From contig JAFGDC010000186.1 in NCBI GenBank assembly GCA_016932295.1, positions 1-12,314 of the forward strand: 12,314 bases of DNA. The letters are read 5' to 3'. The translations under genes were made by a program, and so were the position numbers. Below are positions 1-7,490 of the stretch, piece by piece; within the stretch, counting starts at the first letter, position 1, and each line of letters starts with the position of its first letter. Source of the stretch: a candidate division CSSED10-310 bacterium. Lineage in GTDB: Bacteria > CSSED10-310 > JAFGDC01. The notes under the pieces were generated by a model, which ran no database searches, had not been told where the DNA came from, and saw only the letters and a program-made list of their open reading frames with translations.

Positions 1-573
1 ATTGCCATAGGTCCATTCAACAATCCGGTGCAAACGGTGAACACCGTCGATTTTGTCATCCATTTCAACGATGATTCATGGGACAACAACAACGGCGCCG
101 ATTATCACATCACCGTTTCACAATCCGCGCCCACCGCCACGCCGACGCCGACCACGCCGCCCCATCACACCGCCACCCCGACGCCGTCTCCTGATCCCAT
201 GACCAGCCCAACGCCGCAGCCGGGCGAGGTGGTCATCAATCTGCTGCTGAACGAGCCATGGTTCCGCGGCGGCGACTTGCTCTCCCTGCGGCGGCAGGCC
301 ATCAACAGCAGCGGCGAAGCACGGCAATGCAACGAATGGATCGCGCTGGAAGCGTACGGTATCTTCTACTTCCATCCAGCCTGGGATGAGACACCGGCGG
401 CGCAACCCTTGAACCTGGCGCCGGGCGCTTTCAGGATGGACGATATTCTGCAACTGGCATTGCCGGTGGCACTCACTCCCAGCGGTCCTTATTTCTTCCA
501 TGCGATTCTCACCGATCGCGACACCGGCGCCATCATGACCCCGCTGGATACGGAAGTGTTCGGCTTCTATTGA
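1..573 (+). CDS. C-terminal part of a secreted starch-binding-type (CBM25/26-like) protein with Pro/Thr linker
   Basis: The reading frame is open at the left edge, so only the last 190 residues are present; the GTG at 28 is internal and not a real start. Visible residues about 6-39 hold a motif with VDFVIHFND, WDNNNGADY and ITV, which resembles the end of starch-binding beta-sandwich modules such as CBM25/CBM26 (W-D-N-N-x-G-x-D-Y). Residues about 43-75 form a linker of Thr-Pro repeats, as in extracellular multidomain enzymes. The last 115 residues are a beta-rich domain with aromatic patches (AYGIFYFHPAWD, GPYFFHAIL) that I do not recognise as a named family. The protein most likely acts outside the cell on polysaccharide or at the cell surface, but any catalytic part lies upstream. 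The CBM call is moderate; the secreted modular architecture is well supported. Confidence 0.7.
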   Translation: MAIGPFNNPVQTVNTVDFVIHFNDDSWDNNNGADYHITVSQSAPTATPTPTTPPHHTATPTPSPDPMTSPTPQPGEVVINLLLNEPWFRGGDLLSLRRQAINSSGEARQCNEWIALEAYGIFYFHPAWDETPAAQPLNLAPGAFRMDDILQLALPVALTPSGPYFFHAILTDRDTGAIMTPLDTEVFGFY

Positions 574-625
574 GACGCGACGGGAGCGTGAACCGCATCC
601 TGCGCGTGATTTCAAGCCGGTTTGA

Positions 626-654
626 TTGACCGCACACACAGTCGTAACTATACT
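626..654 (+). promoter_or_regulatory. sigma70-like promoter for the three-gene operon
   Basis: TTGACC at 626-631 and TATACT at 649-654 are separated by exactly 17 bases; each box matches five of six consensus positions. Transcription would begin near 661, giving a leader of about 20 bases that contains the strong ribosome binding site GGAGGTGAT (672-680) directly before the ATG at 681. This is the best promoter in the window and sets the operon start downstream of the preceding gene. Confidence 0.65.
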
Positions 655-680
655 GCGGAGCATACGCTGCCGGAGGTGAT

Positions 681-1862
681 ATGAGCACTCAGCGCGAACA
701 ACCGCACATGCATTTAAAGCCCAACTACGATGCCGTCTGCCCAAGTTGCGGGCGCTTCGTGGGTGCTTACGAACGCTGTCCCTACTGCCAGGCGGACATG
801 AAGATGCGGATGAGCCTCAAGCTGATCCGCCGCATATCTTTGTACGGCGCGCTGGCAGGGTTGGTGCTTCTCTATTTCGCCTCACGCGCCCACGAGTTGC
901 CGGTGATCCATGTGGGCGAAGTGGAAATGAACAACAACATGGCGTTGGTGAAGGTCGTCGGCACGGTGGTGGACGTCATCGAGGACCAGGTCAAGAATAA
1001 TTTCAAGGTCACGCTCGATGACGGCACCGGGCGGATCACCCTGAACGCCTTTGGCAAGCTTGACGTCTTCAAGCGGGAGATGGGCGATTCCTTCCCCCGG
1101 GAAGGCGACCGCCTGCAGGTGGTGGGCAACCTGAACATTTCCGATCAATGGGGAGTGAGCATGTTTCTCAGTACACCCCGGCGCGTGTCGCTGCTGGAAA
1201 AAGCAACAGTGATGGAAACGGATATCGCGGGCGTAAACGATGACATGCTCGCACGGCGGATCCGGTTCAAGGCCCAGGTGACCGAGGTGCGGAAGTTCAA
1301 ATCAGGCTATTCCCTGACCCTGGACGATGGAACTGGGACCATCGGGATGACGATTTTCAACCAGGAACTTGAGGACCTGGAAGGTGATCCGCGCCAGGAA
1401 ACCCTGGTGACTTCGGGCAGCATGTTCAGTTTCCAGGCCAAGGTCGACAAGTACAGGGACACATTGCAGGTGCGACTGGCCGGGACCGAACCCGGGGATG
1501 CGGAATACCTGGGACATCAGGAGCTGGCCGCGGCGCCAGGCAACGACCGCATGGCCAGGATCACACCGCTGGGTGACATTCCCCTGACCAAGGAAGGGGC
1601 CATCGTCACCATCAAGGTTACCACGGTCAACGTCAAACAGATCCAGGGTGTGGGGCGCTCTCTGACGGTGCATGACAATTCCGGTGAGGAAGTCATGTTC
1701 ATCTATTCGAACATGGACAGTAAGATCGAGGGAATAACCCGGCTGGACAGAGAAAAAGACGTGCCCATCACCGCCACGGTCAAACTCACCACCTATCGCG
1801 GCAAGCGCCAACTGGTCCCGGTAAGCGGCGAGAGCGTGGTCATAGGAGACCGGGGCGAATGA
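681..1862 (+). CDS. membrane-anchored zinc-ribbon protein with three OB-folds
   Basis: The 393-residue product starts at ATG 681, directly behind GGAGGTGAT. Residues 20-36 form a four-cysteine zinc ribbon (CPSC, then CPYC ten residues on; C20, C23, C33, C36). A single hydrophobic helix at about 52-68 follows, then an extended C-terminal region. That region contains three OB-fold-like units at about 88-170, 193-270 and 305-388. The first two carry the identical LDDGTG turn (112-117 and 214-219) and the third a VHDNSG variant (330-335), as in nucleic-acid-binding OB domains of the tRNA_anti/YhcR type. With one helix and no signal peptidase site, the zinc ribbon and OB part should lie on opposite sides of the membrane; which side is which is not determined. 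The stop overlaps the next gene by 4 bp (ATGA), so translation is probably coupled. Function is unknown; the OB-folds could bind nucleic acid, oligosaccharide or protein. Confidence 0.85.
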   Translation: MSTQREQPHMHLKPNYDAVCPSCGRFVGAYERCPYCQADMKMRMSLKLIRRISLYGALAGLVLLYFASRAHELPVIHVGEVEMNNNMALVKVVGTVVDVIEDQVKNNFKVTLDDGTGRITLNAFGKLDVFKREMGDSFPREGDRLQVVGNLNISDQWGVSMFLSTPRRVSLLEKATVMETDIAGVNDDMLARRIRFKAQVTEVRKFKSGYSLTLDDGTGTIGMTIFNQELEDLEGDPRQETLVTSGSMFSFQAKVDKYRDTLQVRLAGTEPGDAEYLGHQELAAAPGNDRMARITPLGDIPLTKEGAIVTIKVTTVNVKQIQGVGRSLTVHDNSGEEVMFIYSNMDSKIEGITRLDREKDVPITATVKLTTYRGKRQLVPVSGESVVIGDRGE

Positions 1863-3187
1863 GCTTCCTGATCTGCCTGCTGTATGTCCTGTTGGGTACC
1901 GTCATCGGCTGCCTGCTGTCCCTCATCCCATCCCTGCACATATACAATGTCGCGGGATTCGCCCTGCTCATCTGGCAAACCTCCGAGCACCTGATTCCCT
2001 ACGAATTCATGCCGGCCTTTTTCATGTCGATGATCGTGGCGTTCGCCTTCATCAACACCATACCCATGACCTTCATGGGCGCACCGGATGAATCGGCCAC
2101 CGTCACCATCCTGCCCGGCACCAAGTATCTCACCACGAGCCGCGGCTTCGAGGCAGCGGTGCTCACCGGCGTCGGCAGCCTCGCCGGCATAGCCCTGCTC
2201 ATTCCGCTGACGGGATTCTTCTTCCTCATCCTGCCCTATGTCCATGTCATCCTCTCCCCACACATGCACTGGGTAATCGGGCTGGTCATGGTGTACATGC
2301 TTATGAGCGAATGGCCCAAGGGGATCGGACTGGGCGACAACTTCTGGCAGCGGTTCAAGGATGCGTGGGGGAACCTGTTCGCCGGCATCATCACCTTCTT
2401 TTTCGCCGGGCTCCTCGGCCTGATCGTCACATCGAAAAGCATCGTCAGCCACGAGATGGGATTCCAGAACATCATGCCGGTATTCGTCGGATTGTTCGCG
2501 GTGCCATCCATTATCCAGAACCTGCTGTCAAGGGAACATATTCCCGCGCAGCATATACCGGAGGATGTGGAACTGGATTGGAAAACCGTCGGACAGTCGA
2601 CCTTCCAGGGAGGCCTGGGCGGATTGCTGGCGGCCTATCTGCCGGCCGTCACCGCCGGCATCGGCGGCATCATCGCGGGCCACGCCACCGCCCTCAGAGG
2701 CGATAAGATCTTCATCGTCTCCGGCGGCGTTTCCAAGGTCATCTACTATGTTGGTGCCTTCATGCTGCTCTTCTCTATCACCCCCCTCACGCCGGCGGGT
2801 ATCGGCAGGGGTGGATTGGCCGTTATCCTGCGACCGGTCTTTTCCGCCCGACCGGGCGATTACTGGCTCATGCTCGCGGTGGTCATCTTCGTCGGCTGCC
2901 TTTCCATGCTCCTCATGATGCGCTTCGCCAAATGGACACTGGCACTTCTGGCGAAAATCGATTATCGAAACCTCTATATCGGAGCCGCGGTCCTGGTCTT
3001 CGCCATCATCATCGGGCTCACCGGACTCCCCGGCTTGTTCGTCGCCACCGTCGCCACCCTGATCGGCAGCATCCCCGTCTTCTACCACTGCCGGCGCTCC
3101 AACTGCATGGCCGTGCTGCTCGTGCCCATTGCCCTCAACATGGCGGGATACGGTTCCGATATCCTCGACCTGCTCGGATTGGTGTAG
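1859..3187 (+). CDS. TctA-family membrane transporter (COG1784 / DUF112-like)
   Basis: This 442-residue polytopic membrane protein is almost entirely hydrophobic, with roughly ten or more membrane segments. It resembles the TctA/DUF112 permease family, in particular the COG1784 branch common in archaea. The N-terminal signature SLIPSLHIYNVAG (21-33) and the motif FMGAPDESATVTILPGTKYL (72-91) match that branch's conserved Pro-Gly-Leu-His and GAPDE...LPG elements. SRGFEAAVLTGVGSLAG (94-110) follows, and a Gly-rich second half (AYLPAVTAGIGGIIAG near 262-277) fits the internal repeat of such permeases. Classical TctA works with TctB and a periplasmic TctC binding protein to import tricarboxylates; neither partner is present here, so the substrate is open. 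The ATG at 1859 overlaps the upstream stop by 4 bp, and the downstream gene begins 1 bp after this stop, placing it in the middle of an operon. Confidence 0.8.
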   Translation: MSFLICLLYVLLGTVIGCLLSLIPSLHIYNVAGFALLIWQTSEHLIPYEFMPAFFMSMIVAFAFINTIPMTFMGAPDESATVTILPGTKYLTTSRGFEAAVLTGVGSLAGIALLIPLTGFFFLILPYVHVILSPHMHWVIGLVMVYMLMSEWPKGIGLGDNFWQRFKDAWGNLFAGIITFFFAGLLGLIVTSKSIVSHEMGFQNIMPVFVGLFAVPSIIQNLLSREHIPAQHIPEDVELDWKTVGQSTFQGGLGGLLAAYLPAVTAGIGGIIAGHATALRGDKIFIVSGGVSKVIYYVGAFMLLFSITPLTPAGIGRGGLAVILRPVFSARPGDYWLMLAVVIFVGCLSMLLMMRFAKWTLALLAKIDYRNLYIGAAVLVFAIIIGLTGLPGLFVATVATLIGSIPVFYHCRRSNCMAVLLVPIALNMAGYGSDILDLLGLV

Positions 3188-3188
3188 C

Positions 3189-4304
3189 ATGAAAGGACTC
3201 ACGCATTTCCTCAGCGGCGTGGCGCTCTCTTCGTTCTTCGCGCCCGCTGTCCGGATGGCCTCCACACCCCGTTCCGGCCTGGAAACCGCCGAAGCATCCT
3301 TCATACTGCTGCTTGGAGGTCTCTACGGTATCATGCCGGATACCCTGGACTTCAAACTCGGCCAGTTCTTCTCACCAGCGGAAATCGACATCGACTGCAA
3401 TCCGGAACACCTCGATCCGCAACGCATGGCCAGGGAAATCGGCGAGGCCATGGACAAGGCGTACCAGGAAAATCGCACCATCAAGGTTCAACTTTTCCCT
3501 ATCAGGATGGGTAACAATCTCTGGCGGCAGTACGTGATCCAGTTCGACGGCGCCACCAACGAAGTGGTGGTGATCATCAACGAAATCGTCAGCACTTCGC
3601 AGGTCTCATATCCAGGCACTGAACCTAAAGAAAACCGGGTGGGAAGATATCAACTCAGGCATGGAAAAATCCTCGAAACCCACGGACGCCCCTCGGTGGT
3701 GGATATCATGAGCGGCCCACAATATGCCTTCGTGCCAGACGGCCAGAACGTGCTCATCGAATTCCTCCCCTGGCACCGGACCTGGTCGCACAGCTACGTA
3801 CTGGGCCTGATACTAGCCACACCATGGTGGCTCATCGCCTTCCTCTTCGGCTTCTCCAACTGGTGGCTGTATGGTCTCATCGCCTTCCTTGGTTTCGCCA
3901 TCCACCTGACCGAAGACCTCACAGGACACATGGGCGGATCCCTCATCTGGCCTTTCTACCGGAAACGGTCCAACGGCCTCTGCCTCTTCAAGGCCAGTGA
4001 TCCACGCGCCAATTTCTCGGTCGATTACGCCGCCGCAGTGATCACCATCTTCAACCTGGACCGCTTCACCACCAATATCATTCCCATCTCCTGGACCTGG
4101 TACTACCTCATCTTCCTGGTCTTGCCCATCACGCTGTACCTGGGTGTGTACTGGCTGTTCGATCGGGGTCTCAAACAAAGGAAAGACGGTGAACTGTCAG
4201 CGGACGAAGCCCTCAGGCGAGAATCCGCAGGCCGCAAGGCAAGAGAAGCGCTGATCCGCTTCGAGGAACTGGCCTATGAAGAAGACCAGGTGCCAGGCGG
4301 CTGA
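3189..4304 (+). CDS. YdjM/PF04307-family membrane-bound metal-dependent hydrolase with a large soluble insert
   Basis: I place the start at ATG 3189 (371 residues), two bases after the TAG of the permease gene; an upstream in-frame extension would overlap that gene by 60 bases. Family signatures are visible: MKGLTHFLSG at the N-terminus (H6), a membrane segment ending in LYGIMPDTLD (D51), HRTWSHS (196-202), and HLTEDLTGHMGG (239-250). These His/Asp residues are the presumed metal ligands of the YdjM (formerly DUF457) membrane hydrolases. Membrane helices also lie near 203-221, 225-240 and 303-323. The protein is unusual in carrying about 130 polar residues (60-194) between D51 and the HRTWSHS motif, where typical members have only a short loop. 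The C-terminal 45 residues are charged and probably helical. Substrate is unknown; some family members have been linked to lipid or phosphate-ester hydrolysis, but nothing here decides it. Confidence 0.8.
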   Translation: MKGLTHFLSGVALSSFFAPAVRMASTPRSGLETAEASFILLLGGLYGIMPDTLDFKLGQFFSPAEIDIDCNPEHLDPQRMAREIGEAMDKAYQENRTIKVQLFPIRMGNNLWRQYVIQFDGATNEVVVIINEIVSTSQVSYPGTEPKENRVGRYQLRHGKILETHGRPSVVDIMSGPQYAFVPDGQNVLIEFLPWHRTWSHSYVLGLILATPWWLIAFLFGFSNWWLYGLIAFLGFAIHLTEDLTGHMGGSLIWPFYRKRSNGLCLFKASDPRANFSVDYAAAVITIFNLDRFTTNIIPISWTWYYLIFLVLPITLYLGVYWLFDRGLKQRKDGELSADEALRRESAGRKAREALIRFEELAYEEDQVPGG

Positions 4305-4331
4305 TCCATTCGATTCGAAATACATGCTTGT

Positions 4332-4360
4332 TTGACCGTGTAAATAATTTGCCATATGGT
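4332..4360 (+). promoter_or_regulatory. possible sigma70-like promoter for the beta-propeller gene
   Basis: TTGACC (4332-4337) and TATGGT (4355-4360) are spaced by 17 bases. The -35 box is the same as that before the upstream operon; the -10 box matches four of six consensus positions. It sits 28 bases before the chosen ATG at 4388, which has AGGAGAGG at 4374-4381. A 28-base gap from -10 to start leaves room for a short leader. Confidence 0.4.
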
Positions 4361-4387
4361 GATGGTGGACGCCAGGAGAGGTGGTTC

Positions 4388-5137
4388 ATGAAACGAGCGT
4401 GCATCATCCCGATCATATTTGCGGCGCTGTCAGGCAGCCATGCCATGGTACGGTTCGCGGAATTCAACGGCGGATTGATCCTGGCGCCGGGTTTTGGTGG
4501 GTGGTATGACATCGGTGGCGTGATGGATCCGGAGTTGTTGTGGGATGGCTCTTTGCTGCGACTGTATTACACGGCCGTGGATGCGCAGGGTGTATCGCGG
4601 ATCGCCCTGGCGGTCTCAACGGATGCGGTGGAATGGTCACCATATGGAGTGGTGCTCGGTCCGGGAAGCGCCGGCACTTTCGACAGCGCTGGTGTGGCGG
4701 CTCCCGACCTGGTGGTGGAACCGTCCGGATACACGATGCACTACACGGCGATGGTCAATGGGTGGCGATCCGTGGGCAGAATCAAGTCCAGTGACGGCCT
4801 TGGATTCGACCGGAGTGTACATCCGGCCGGGCAGGTGCTGGCGGCCTCCATGGACAGCGCCAGTTTCGATTGGTTAGGGGTAAGTGATCCAACGGTGGTC
4901 CGTATCGGCGGGTATGACATTATGATGTACGAGGGACACGATGGCTCCAAGTGGAAGCGATTGGGGCTTGCCTACGCGGCCGATGCGGATGATTTCAACA
5001 GGGTATCCGGAACCGAAGGCGAGGGTGCTGTTTTCGGTCGCGGGCCGCACGGATTCGATGATGGCGGCGCCCTGGAGCCGGAACTGCTGCTGGTGAATGG
5101 AGAGATCCGCCTGTTCTACACCAGCCTCCATTACTGA
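4388..5137 (+). CDS. secreted beta-propeller protein, N-terminal part (interrupted by in-frame TGA)
   Basis: Start ATG 4388 follows AGGAGAGG and opens a classic signal peptide: MKR, a hydrophobic core, and cleavage probably after SHA (residue 19). The mature region contains repeated beta-propeller blades of the GH43/GH130-like kind. Blade cores lie at about 45-85 (MDPELLWDGSLLRLYYTA), 104-140 (APDLVVEPSGYTMHYTA), 165-205 (SDPTVVRIGGYDIMMYEG) and 228-249 (LEPELLLVNGEIRLFYTS). Each has the acidic D/E-P start and an aromatic Y-Y/Y-E strand. The frame stops at TGA 5135-5137 in the middle of blade four, but continues in the same frame for another 176 codons that complete blade four and supply blade five and an Ig-like domain. 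The two pieces are therefore one gene with a nonsense codon at position 250. A sugar-binding or glycosidase-like role is possible; no catalytic residues can be assigned. As read, the protein is truncated. Confidence 0.75.
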   Translation: MKRACIIPIIFAALSGSHAMVRFAEFNGGLILAPGFGGWYDIGGVMDPELLWDGSLLRLYYTAVDAQGVSRIALAVSTDAVEWSPYGVVLGPGSAGTFDSAGVAAPDLVVEPSGYTMHYTAMVNGWRSVGRIKSSDGLGFDRSVHPAGQVLAASMDSASFDWLGVSDPTVVRIGGYDIMMYEGHDGSKWKRLGLAYAADADDFNRVSGTEGEGAVFGRGPHGFDDGGALEPELLLVNGEIRLFYTSLHY

Positions 5138-5171
5138 CTGGCCGGACCATTGTATCGCATAGGTTATGCGA
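5135..5171 (+). other. in-frame TGA followed by a perfect hairpin
   Basis: TGA at 5135-5137 is in the same frame as both flanking protein segments. Downstream, TCGCATA (5155-5161) and TATGCGA (5165-5171) form a perfect 7-bp stem with the 3-base loop GGT (5162-5164), which begins 24 bases after the TGA. A G-rich small loop at this distance is within the loose description of bacterial selenocysteine insertion hairpins, but the bulged U found in the E. coli fdhF element is absent and the protein is not a known selenoprotein. A point mutation or sequencing error (for example TGG or CGA changed to TGA) explains the codon more simply. Confidence 0.55.
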
Positions 5172-5668
5172 GAAACGGTTTCATCGGGTGGGACAGAATC
5201 GGCCAGGCCATCCTGGTGCGGGAGCGGCCGGCATGGAACAGCACGCATGTGAGATCACCGTCGGTGCTGCACCTGGGGGACCTGGTGGTGGTTGCTTATG
5301 AGGGTTGGGACGAGGCCGGGCCGCGAGGGATAGGATTGGACATCGGCCGTGAACGGTGGATGGAAGCGAGCACGACGCACCTGGTTTTCGAGGCGGCGCC
5401 AGGTGATACATCTGTGCGGGTGTTCACCGTCGGCAATGCCGGTATCGGAAATCTCACCATCGACCGCATTGCGGTGCTTGGTCGCGGGTTCGAGGTGCAT
5501 GGGCCGGCCGCGCCGGCCTGCGTCAAGCCGGACCGATTCGGCATCTGGGAAGTCCGTTACATGCCCGACGGTCCGGGAAACCACAGCGGTGCTGTCCTGG
5601 TCTACGGCGACGATCCACTCATCCCATCCGTTTCCATCACGCTGCGGGGATCGACTGGAAACCATTGA
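5150..5668 (+). CDS. C-terminal part of the interrupted beta-propeller protein: last blades plus HYDIN-like Ig domain
   Basis: The segment continues the frame of the preceding piece after TGA 5135-5137. The coordinate 5150 is only a TTG triplet without a ribosome binding site, so independent translation is unlikely. The first residues (YRIGYARNGFIGWDRIG) complete blade four, and SPSVLHLGDLVVVAYEGWDE is the core of blade five. From about residue 75 to the end lies a beta-sandwich (LVFEAAPGDTSVRVFTVGNAG ... GDDPLIPSVSITLRG) typical of the choice-of-anchor-D / ASPM-SPD2-Hydin Ig-like domains that end many secreted proteins of environmental bacteria. The full read-through product would be 426 codons. 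Conservation of blade pattern on both sides of the stop suggests the interruption is recent, an error, or suppressed. Confidence 0.6.
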   Translation: MYRIGYARNGFIGWDRIGQAILVRERPAWNSTHVRSPSVLHLGDLVVVAYEGWDEAGPRGIGLDIGRERWMEASTTHLVFEAAPGDTSVRVFTVGNAGIGNLTIDRIAVLGRGFEVHGPAAPACVKPDRFGIWEVRYMPDGPGNHSGAVLVYGDDPLIPSVSITLRGSTGNH

Positions 5669-5749
5669 CAGGCTAGTCATCTCGAATCGTTACACTCCAC
5701 CCCGACGCCGCCATCTTTCATGAAATTCGTTGTGGAAACCTGTGAATTC

Positions 5750-5778
5750 TTGACTCGACTCTCCAACATCACTACATT
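5750..5778 (+). promoter_or_regulatory. possible promoter of the first histidine kinase gene
   Basis: TTGACT (5750-5755) and TACATT (5773-5778) are 17 bases apart; the boxes match five and four of six consensus positions. The surrounding stretch 5740-5830 is markedly more AT-rich than the flanking genes. The kinase start at 5855 would have a leader of about 70 bases. Confidence 0.4.
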
Positions 5779-5854
5779 ACTTCCGTATTGCATTCATTTG
5801 AAGATGATTGATTCATCGAAGGTTCCGGGACCGATTGGGGAGTAAAAAAACGTT

Positions 5855-7375
5855 ATGGCGCTGCGTCCACCGGGGACAACCGAGGGTCATGAGGTCAAAC
5901 CCCCAGATGACCGAGCATTCTCACCCTCGCCTGAGCAGATCATAGCGGTAGTACGATCAATGCCGGTGGCTTGCAGCCTGGTTCGAAATGACGGCACCAT
6001 CCTGTTCCTGAACAAGGCGATGGAGGATATTACCGGGCATGAATTCTCGGCAACGCCCGATCTGGAGAGTTGGGTGTTACTCATGCTGGCGAATGAAAGC
6101 CATCGCGATGCCGCCATACGCAGCATCAATCGGATACTTTCGGGCGGGAGGCCGGACATCAGTCAGTTCTCCATACGGTGCAAAGACGGCACCATCAAGC
6201 AGGTGGAAATCAAAGTCACCATGTTCGACGATATGCACCTCGCCCAACTCTTCGATGTCACCCGGCGCGAACAATTGGTGGAAGAACTATCGCTCAGCAA
6301 GAAGCATTACAAGATGCTGTTCGAACTCGCTCCCATGGGCATCCTGACCGCGGACCGCCAGGGGCGCATCCTCGCGGTCAATGACAAGTTGCTGAAAATA
6401 CTTGGCTCACCATCTTCCAGCGACACCATGAACATCAATGTCCTCACGTACCCGCCCTTGATCGAGGCTGGAGTTTCCGGTGAATTTCGACGATGTCTCG
6501 AATCGGGGCAACAGTCCGTATCGGAACATCCCTACACGAGCAAATGGGGGAAGAACAGCCACTTGCTCTATCACCTCAGTCCCATTCCCGTCAACAAGGG
6601 AGAGGTGGGGGGGGTGCTGGCTATGGTGGAGGATCTGACGGAGCGCATACGACTGAGGGAGTCGCTGGACAAGAATCGGAAACTCGCCACCATAGGTCAA
6701 GCCATATCCACCATCGCCCACTGCATGAAAAACATTCACCTGGTACTGGACGGCGGCCTGCATCTGATGGAAGAAGCGCTGCAAAACAACGAACTGTACG
6801 CCGCCGAGGAAGCCCTCCGGCTCTTGCATCGATCTTCCGTCCGCCTTTACCTGCTGCTCATGAACATGCTCGACTACACCAGACGTCGACCGATCATCAA
6901 GAAGCACATCCAGATCGAGGCGCTGTTCGACGAGGTGCTGCAACAGCTACAGCACTCGGCGGTACGAAAATATCTCACCCTGATGAAAACCGTTGAACCG
7001 GATGCGATGGAATGCTATATCGATCCGGACCGGTTGCACAGGATACTGTTGAATCTGGGTATCAACGCCATTGATGCCACCGATGCCGGCGGCACCATCA
7101 CCTTCACTGCCCACAAGAGCACCATATCCACGTTCGAACCAAGTCATGACGGCAGTCCCGACGAAGTGCTGGTCATTTCGGTCAGCGACACGGGTTGCGG
7201 CATAGCGGCCAAACAATTAACGCAGATCTTCAAACCTTTTTACAGCACCAAGGGAACCAAGGGCACGGGACTTGGCTTGACCTCCTCGCGGCAGCTTATC
7301 GAGGAGCAGGGCGGCCGCATGTACGTAACCTCGAAAGAGGGTGAGGGTTCGACGTTCAGCATCGTCCTGTTCTGA
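5855..7375 (+). CDS. soluble PAS-PAS sensor histidine kinase with atypical H-box
   Basis: The 506-residue product starts at ATG 5855, with GGGGAG at 5837-5842, a rather long spacing of 12 bases. No membrane segment or signal peptide is visible, so it senses a cytoplasmic cue. Two PAS domains occupy about 26-140 and 150-268; the second has the strand GILTADRQGRILAVNDKLL. The dimerisation/phosphoacceptor helix reads IAHCMKNIHLVLDGG, with H289 the likely phosphorylated histidine, in place of the usual H-E-x-R/K-x-P. The ATPase part is intact: N-box LLNLGINAIDA (398-408; N400, N404), G1 DTGCGI (445-450), F-box FKPF (459-462) and G2 GTGLGL (470-475). No receiver domain is attached and no response regulator lies nearby, so its partner is encoded elsewhere. 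It is a paralogue of the kinase at 9698-11677. Confidence 0.92.
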   Translation: MALRPPGTTEGHEVKPPDDRAFSPSPEQIIAVVRSMPVACSLVRNDGTILFLNKAMEDITGHEFSATPDLESWVLLMLANESHRDAAIRSINRILSGGRPDISQFSIRCKDGTIKQVEIKVTMFDDMHLAQLFDVTRREQLVEELSLSKKHYKMLFELAPMGILTADRQGRILAVNDKLLKILGSPSSSDTMNINVLTYPPLIEAGVSGEFRRCLESGQQSVSEHPYTSKWGKNSHLLYHLSPIPVNKGEVGGVLAMVEDLTERIRLRESLDKNRKLATIGQAISTIAHCMKNIHLVLDGGLHLMEEALQNNELYAAEEALRLLHRSSVRLYLLLMNMLDYTRRRPIIKKHIQIEALFDEVLQQLQHSAVRKYLTLMKTVEPDAMECYIDPDRLHRILLNLGINAIDATDAGGTITFTAHKSTISTFEPSHDGSPDEVLVISVSDTGCGIAAKQLTQIFKPFYSTKGTKGTGLGLTSSRQLIEEQGGRMYVTSKEGEGSTFSIVLF

Positions 7376-7490
7376 CGCCGGTTTGCTCGTGACCGCTCTC
7401 GTTTCCACCCGGCAGGACTTCAACCCTGAAGGCCTCACGATACCAGCGCTTCACGATCGATGCCGCCATAGTGATCGAGGCGGCCGGATG

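Noticed and set aside
118..744. Long minus-strand reading frame opposite the first gene
   Set aside because: It is rich in Arg and Gly, lies antisense to the Thr-Pro linker and domain of a convincing protein, and crosses a clear promoter; it is a GC-driven shadow.
3129..3188. Upstream extension of the YdjM-type gene
   Set aside because: It would overlap the permease by 60 bases; ATG 3189 begins a typical family N-terminus two bases after the permease stop.
1793..3304. Minus-strand frames of 219 and 258 codons opposite the permease gene
   Set aside because: They are strongly acidic, low-complexity translations antisense to a well-recognised membrane protein; no ribosome binding sites or domains.
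4328..4387. Upstream TTG start for the propeller gene
   Set aside because: It overlaps the putative -35 box, while ATG 4388 has a good ribosome binding site and opens a signal peptide.
5135..5137. Genome-wide recoding of TGA
   Set aside because: TGA ends nearly all other genes in the window at positions where the known protein families end, so global reassignment is not supported.
7376..7490. Terminator between the convergent kinase and methyltransferase genes
   Set aside because: Only weak pairings are visible (a 5-bp stem at 7418-7431, CCGCC/GGCGG near 7463-7483), without a T-run on either strand.
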